NCBI GenBank assembly: GCA_051294375.1
Contig: CM119269.1
Coordinates: 9,001,619-9,065,618 of the forward strand
DNA: 64,000 bases
Source: Paraspadella gotoi
Taxonomy: Eukaryota; Chaetognatha
Direction of reading: 5' to 3'
A program made the translations under genes and the position numbers. Below the pieces are notes generated by a model. That model worked only from the letters and a program-made list of their open reading frames with translations, did not search any database and was not told the origin of the DNA. This document shows positions 60,831 through 64,000 of the stretch, piece after piece (positions within the stretch are counted from its first letter, which is position 1; each line of letters starts with the position of its first letter).

Positions 60831-61263
60831 TGATTACAAAAGATGGAAAGAAAAGAAAAGTACATAATGATAATGATACTAAATCAATAGGAAAGTTTTT
60901 AAATAATATTAATTTTTTTTTAAAATCTAATCAATGCAAAAAAGTTACAATGTATAAATAGAGAAAAGAAAAACGTGACAAAAAGGAAGAGAAGAAGAGA
61001 AGAGGAGACATGAAAACTTGTTTTCTCGCATTAAGAGGGGAAAAGAAATGTTGTTATAGTCGTAGAAAACTTTTTTTCTCTTTTAACCCGAAAAAGAAAA
61101 AAAAATTTAGAGGAGAATAGGCGGATCTGCACCAATATCTGCGTTTCCTAGGCGGGGAGGAGTAGTGATCGTATGGGGTTCTGGGGTAATGGAGATAGTC
61201 TCTCTACACGTCTCATCAATCTCTCGGTGTGCGCGTCTCTTTGTCAATCTCTCATCTCTCTCA

Positions 61264-61294
<31 letters not shown>

Positions 61295-61980
61295 GTCAAT
61301 CTCACCTTCGGTCTGCTCAGATCTCTTCGGTCTACATTAATTTCTTTAGTCTCTATCTCAATCCCCGCTTCAGGATAATTACAGAGAAGAGAGGATCTAT
61401 TTATTCTTTCTGTGATTTCTCCCTGTCCGTCTTACATTAATAATATGCCCTTTTATATTCCAAATTTGCATTATTATTTAAATGCGGGGTTATCAACATT
61501 AAATATGTTATTTTTGGAATAGTGAGTTTTTTTTACGGGAATTTCTTTATTCATTTGTCATCCTTTATTTCTGATACTAGCCGTAATATTTTATTGTGTT
61601 CAGGGAGTTTTTCACTTGAACAATAATATCTCACTCTCAGTCATATTTTTCGATGGGTATTATAAGATTACAGCGTTAATACTTAGCTTTCGTAATTGTC
61701 ATTCATTACTATGTCATTGTTATCCTTTATTATTTTTCTTCCGTTTGGTTAGTAATACGTTCTATTTCTCTAGATTATGGACCGTTATGTTGATGAGTTC
61801 CCAAGAAGTCCAAACCCATGTGTCGTACTGGTTATTGGGACACTGTATTTTTACACACTAAAGAGTTGAGTAAGTATGGTAAGATACAAAATAGATAAGC
61901 TATTTAGAGTGCACGAAATTATAAGTCATATGAGAAATTATGAAACTCAATCTTTCTTTCCTTGTGTTAATCCCAGGACT
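60830..61980. other. AT-rich spacer, no gene seen
   Basis: Short CT runs near 61240-61300; otherwise nothing recognisable. Confidence 0.5.
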
Positions 61981-61982
61981 TC

Positions 61983-62408
61983 TTAAGATAACGGAAAAGG
62001 CCCACCGTTTTCACTAAATAGCAGACCGCCTGTCACTGTGCGAGAGGCCAGCCATACTACTCTCGCCCGGCGAGTTCCGCCAGGAATGCCTAACACCAGT
62101 GCGCCTCGTTGGAGAGTGTTTACACCTATGGCGGCGGTTAAGGATTGCGCGAGCCACCTGCAATGATGTTGTGATAGCCTCCGTTCGGCAAATTCCATCT
62201 CCACTAGGTTAAACTGCCTGGTCAGGACGGGAAGCAAACGGCCGTGGACGCCGGCGGCCCGGGCGCTGGCGGCGGCGACGCTTGCGGCTGCGGCGTTGTA
62301 GGCCGCCGCCGCGGGACGGCCGAACCGTGGCGCCGGGAACCCCGTACCGAAGCCATTATTAAAGCCATTGGAGAACGTCACGACCAACCGCCGACTTCCA
62401 GGCGAACA
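61983..62408 (-). CDS. candidate exon or ORF, Ala/Asn/Gly-rich, unknown product
   Basis: An acceptor-like TTCCTAG precedes a 141-codon minus-strand frame. It starts Cys-Ser-Pro-Gly-Ser-Arg-Arg, continues FSNGFNNGFGTGFPAPRFGR, then an Ala-rich stretch with AAAAYNAAAASVAAASARAA, and ends at a stop at 61983. The plus strand is also open over part of this GC-rich interval (62244-62519). Low-complexity stretches like this occur in RNA-binding proteins, but no domain was identified and no function is claimed. Confidence 0.25.
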   Translation of the reverse strand, partial: CSPGSRRLVVTFSNGFNNGFGTGFPAPRFGRPAAAAYNAAAASVAAASARAAGVHGRLLPVLTRQFNLVEMEFAERRLSQHHCRWLAQSLTAAIGVNTLQRGALVLGIPGGTRRARVVWLASRTVTGGLLFSENGGPFPLS

Positions 62409-62599
62409 CTAGGAACCATATTGCCGGGGAAGTGTGACGGAAGAGGGAGAGGGAGAGGGAAGACGAGGTGGGGAAAGAGGTTAGAAGGGGAAGGAGGTGG
62501 CAGAGTAGGGAGACGGTAAAGTAGGAAAGGAAAGAGAGTTGAATTAAATAAGGGAAACAGGAGCCGAGAAGGCTATTAAATGGAGGAAAAGAGGGGATA

Positions 62600-64000
62600 G
62601 AGATGGAGGAGAGAGAGAGAGAGAGACGAGAGAGAGAGAGGAGAAAGGAGAGAGAGAGGAGAAGAAGAAGAGAGAGAGAGAGAAGGAGAGAGCCAGAGTA
62701 GAAGAACAGAGAGAGACAGAGAACTTATTGGGGGTTGGGAAGGCAAATGACTTGCTATTCGAGAACTTGAATGTCATTTCGGCTTACCAAGTGGCGCTTG
62801 ACTGGAACAGGTTTGGTGGGGATATTCTAAATCACCCATAAGTCAAAAGTATTTGCCGGTTAAGAGGAAAGGGTCAAGGGTACAAGGCAATAACAATAGT
62901 ATCATTGGTGAGGGTAGGTAGTTAAGAAACGCGGCTCAAATACAATCGCTCGCTGAAGAAGAGTAGCAGATTATAGTCATGCGGAGCGACCAAACCGGGA
63001 TCAAAGAGAGGAGAGAAGAGAGAGAGAGAGAGACAGGTAGAAAGTCAAAAAATAAAGTTTTATTTATATGAGATTGAAGAGAAGAGAGAGAGAGAGAGAG
63101 AGCGGCTAGTAAGAGGCGTTTTTCAAGTATTTCAAAAATAATTTTATGTAGATTAAAAAAAGGAAGAGAGAGAGAAATGAGAAGAGCGAGAGAGAAAATA
63201 AATATAGTTGACAGCTGTTAAATTGGGTTAACGAATCGAGCCATTCGTTGTGCGGAAGTTTAAAAGGAATTGTGTCTTGGCTTTTATTAAAGTAGCGACT
63301 GGTTGCGGGCCGAAACCAAGTCTCTAGGCGGTCAGTCGATGCCGAAGTAAGGTCTGTACAATTCATTCTCTGTGCGTCTATTTGGGGAATAGTTAGTGTA
63401 TTACCGGACGTGAGTATTTATTTTATAGTCCAAATTTCTCATTTTTGTCACTTTCTTTTTTTCCATTGAATCCTCCGGTCTATGTTTTGCGCTCCTCCTC
63501 TAGTGCCATTGTCAACCTACTATAAAATAGATCAATTTCAGGCTACACATTAGTATCGGTATAAAATTGAAAGTTCCGAGCAGGACGTGACAGGAATCTA
63601 CAATAACGTCTTGCGAATGTTCGAAGCGAGGTTGCCAGCCTAAAACGACTGCAACATAATGATTGAACTTAAAAACTTGGTCTGATTAGCCAGAGCGACA
63701 ATAACTACAGAGTAACCAAGAATCCGCCGAAGTCAATTTGAGTGATTTGGTAAAAAAATGTAATTGAGACATTTATGGAATAAACACCAGCAGTGTCAAG
63801 ATGATATAGAAAGAATTCAGAGGAGGCGGAGTTTACAAGATGTTTGTAATATGTTCACGTATGTCGAGAAAGGTGGATAATTACAAGTTTTATTTGACTT
63901 GAGAAAATAAGTTCTCTTCATTAACTAAATTTCTTATAGATTTTTTATATTCAATATAACAGATATAATCCGACGACACACAATAAGATGTATCTCATGT
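62600..64000. other. GA-rich stretch, short ORF, then mixed spacer
   Basis: GA runs lie at about 62610-62690, 63015-63035 and 63085-63105. Between them, at about 62697-62841, a plus-strand frame contains ANDLLFENLNVISAYQVALD and reaches a possible donor AACAG|GTTTGG; it may be an exon but stands alone. Past 63200 no gene was recognised. A word, AGGAATTGTGTCTT, at about 63266 also occurs near 21268. Confidence 0.35.

Overview
This window looks like animal nuclear DNA, most likely from an arthropod or other invertebrate. It has spliced genes with GT-AG introns, AT-rich spacers, very dense microsatellites ((CT)n, (GA)n, (AAT)n, (GAC)n, (AAAG)n), a Tc1-type transposon relic and no bacterial-style gene packing. 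An axonemal dynein gene means the organism builds motile cilia or flagella. The species cannot be fixed from this sequence alone.

Two protein-coding genes are well supported. On the minus strand at 24015-25350 is a two-exon BTB/POZ gene of the speckle-type POZ (SPOP/TD-POZ) kind, with a degenerate MATH-like N-terminus. On the plus strand at 52497-59565, 17 exons encode 675 residues of a WD40 axonemal dynein intermediate chain that matches DNAI4 (WDR78). One of its introns has a GC-AG boundary. Others carry minisatellites, a long foldback element and a 973-bp Tc1-like element with an internally deleted, stop-bearing transposase. Its 5' end was not found with confidence; two weak upstream exon candidates are listed. 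Other short open frames at 13.7, 40.2, 48.1-48.8, 60.4 and 62 kb are given only as candidates of unknown function.

Much of the window appears to be assembly duplication rather than biology. Five gaps are exactly 25 N, and most adjoin near-identical second copies of nearby sequence that differ mainly by one-base insertions and deletions: A (4.8-8.8 and 8.8-12.8 kb), B (23.3-29.7, 29.8-31.0 and 31.0-38.2 kb) and C (38.4-40.1 and 40.1-41.6 kb). The simplest explanation is gap filling with uncorrected long reads. The second, frameshifted BTB copy at 31.8-33.2 kb is therefore probably not a real pseudogene. Roughly 13 kb of the window may be redundant.

Layout: 0-4.8 kb, AT-rich and pyrimidine-rich non-coding DNA; 4.8-13 kb, duplicated unit A; 13-23 kb, low-complexity DNA with minisatellites and one tandem duplication; 23-38 kb, unit B with the BTB gene; 38-41.6 kb, unit C; 41.6-50.5 kb, spacer with several minisatellites; 50.6-59.6 kb, the DNAI4 gene; 59.6-64 kb, a GC-rich island and more spacer. 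The two recognised genes show no functional link. No tRNA, rRNA or CRISPR array was recognised.
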